Origin: an uncultured bacterium | Lineage (GTDB): Bacteria; Bacteroidota; Bacteroidia; Bacteroidales; Paludibacteraceae | Length of the DNA: 5,560 nt | Direction: 5' to 3' | NCBI GenBank assembly: GCA_946183755.1 | Contig: CAMHCZ010000117.1 | Location: forward strand, 1-5,560 | In this document: positions 5,395-5,560 of the stretch, piece by piece | Layout of the letters: every line of letters starts with the position of its first letter | Position numbering within the stretch: the stretch's first letter is position 1 | Program-made: the position numbers and the translations under genes | The notes under the pieces: model-generated | Database searches by the model: none | What the model saw: the letters and a program-made list of their open reading frames with translations, nothing else | What the model was told of the DNA's origin: nothing

Positions 5395-5560
5395 ATGAAA
5401 AATTTCGCGCCTAAACCATGGATTGTGCCACAGCCAGTGCTCATTATCGGCACTTACGACAAAGACGGAAAACCCAACGCCATGAACGCGGCATGGGGCG
5501 GAACGTGGGACATGAAGGAAGTGGCAATATCGCTCGGCTCGCACGCCACAACTGACAACC
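5395..5560 (+). CDS. Flavin reductase family protein, N-terminal 55 residues (3' partial)
   Basis: The frame opens at ATG 5395 and runs off the right edge. The visible protein begins M-K-N-F-A-P-K-P-W and then shows P-Q-P-V-L-I-I-G-T-Y-D-K-D-G (13-26), K-P-N-A-M-N-A-A-W-G-G (27-37) and a strand A-I-S-L-G (46-50). This is the start of the split-barrel FMN-binding fold of the flavin reductase/flavoredoxin group (DIM6/NTAB). Such proteins bind FMN and reduce flavins or pass electrons in the cytoplasm. The full protein is usually about 190 residues, so most of it is outside the window. There is no signal peptide. It has its own promoter and follows an AraC regulator in the same direction, which may control it. 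The particular substrate cannot be decided from this part. Confidence 0.88.
   Translation, partial: MKNFAPKPWIVPQPVLIIGTYDKDGKPNAMNAAWGGTWDMKEVAISLGSHATTDN

Overview
The window looks like chromosomal DNA from a member of the Bacteroidales, probably a Prevotella-type organism. The reasons are two very good copies of the Bacteroidota -7 promoter element (TAnnTTTG), A-rich leaders without strong Shine-Dalgarno sites, short terminators with matched A and T tracts, and the protein families present. The exact genus is an inference. There are no RNA genes, CRISPR arrays, IS elements or phage genes, and no gene-free stretch longer than about 185 bases.

From left to right: (1) the C-terminal 531 residues of a large protein ending in a TerD-like domain, probably of the MXAN_6230/SCO0854 RING-domain family, cut by the left edge; (2) a DUF805 membrane protein with its own strong promoter, a perfect inverted repeat at the start of its mRNA, codon use typical of high expression, and a strong GAAA-loop terminator; (3) on the minus strand, a YbjQ/UPF0145 protein; (4) on the plus strand, a secreted class A acid phosphatase of the PAP2 superfamily with all catalytic residues; (5) a second A/T-flanked terminator, then on the minus strand a multi-spanning HXXEE-domain membrane protein; (6) on the plus strand, an AraC-type regulator; (7) a well-formed promoter and the first 55 residues of a flavin reductase family protein, cut by the right edge.

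The genes are mostly single units in alternating orientation, so this is not one operon. Two convergent pairs (DUF805/YbjQ and phosphatase/HXXEE) each share a hairpin with A and T tracts that could terminate both directions. Two divergent pairs (YbjQ/phosphatase and HXXEE/AraC) have AT-rich spacers holding their promoters. The one functional pairing suggested by position is the AraC regulator with the flavin reductase directly downstream, which has its own promoter and an inverted repeat touching its -33 element. I see no clear undescribed multi-gene system. The least characterised items are the TerD-like protein, the DUF805 gene with its 5' hairpin and inserted loop, and the HXXEE membrane protein.
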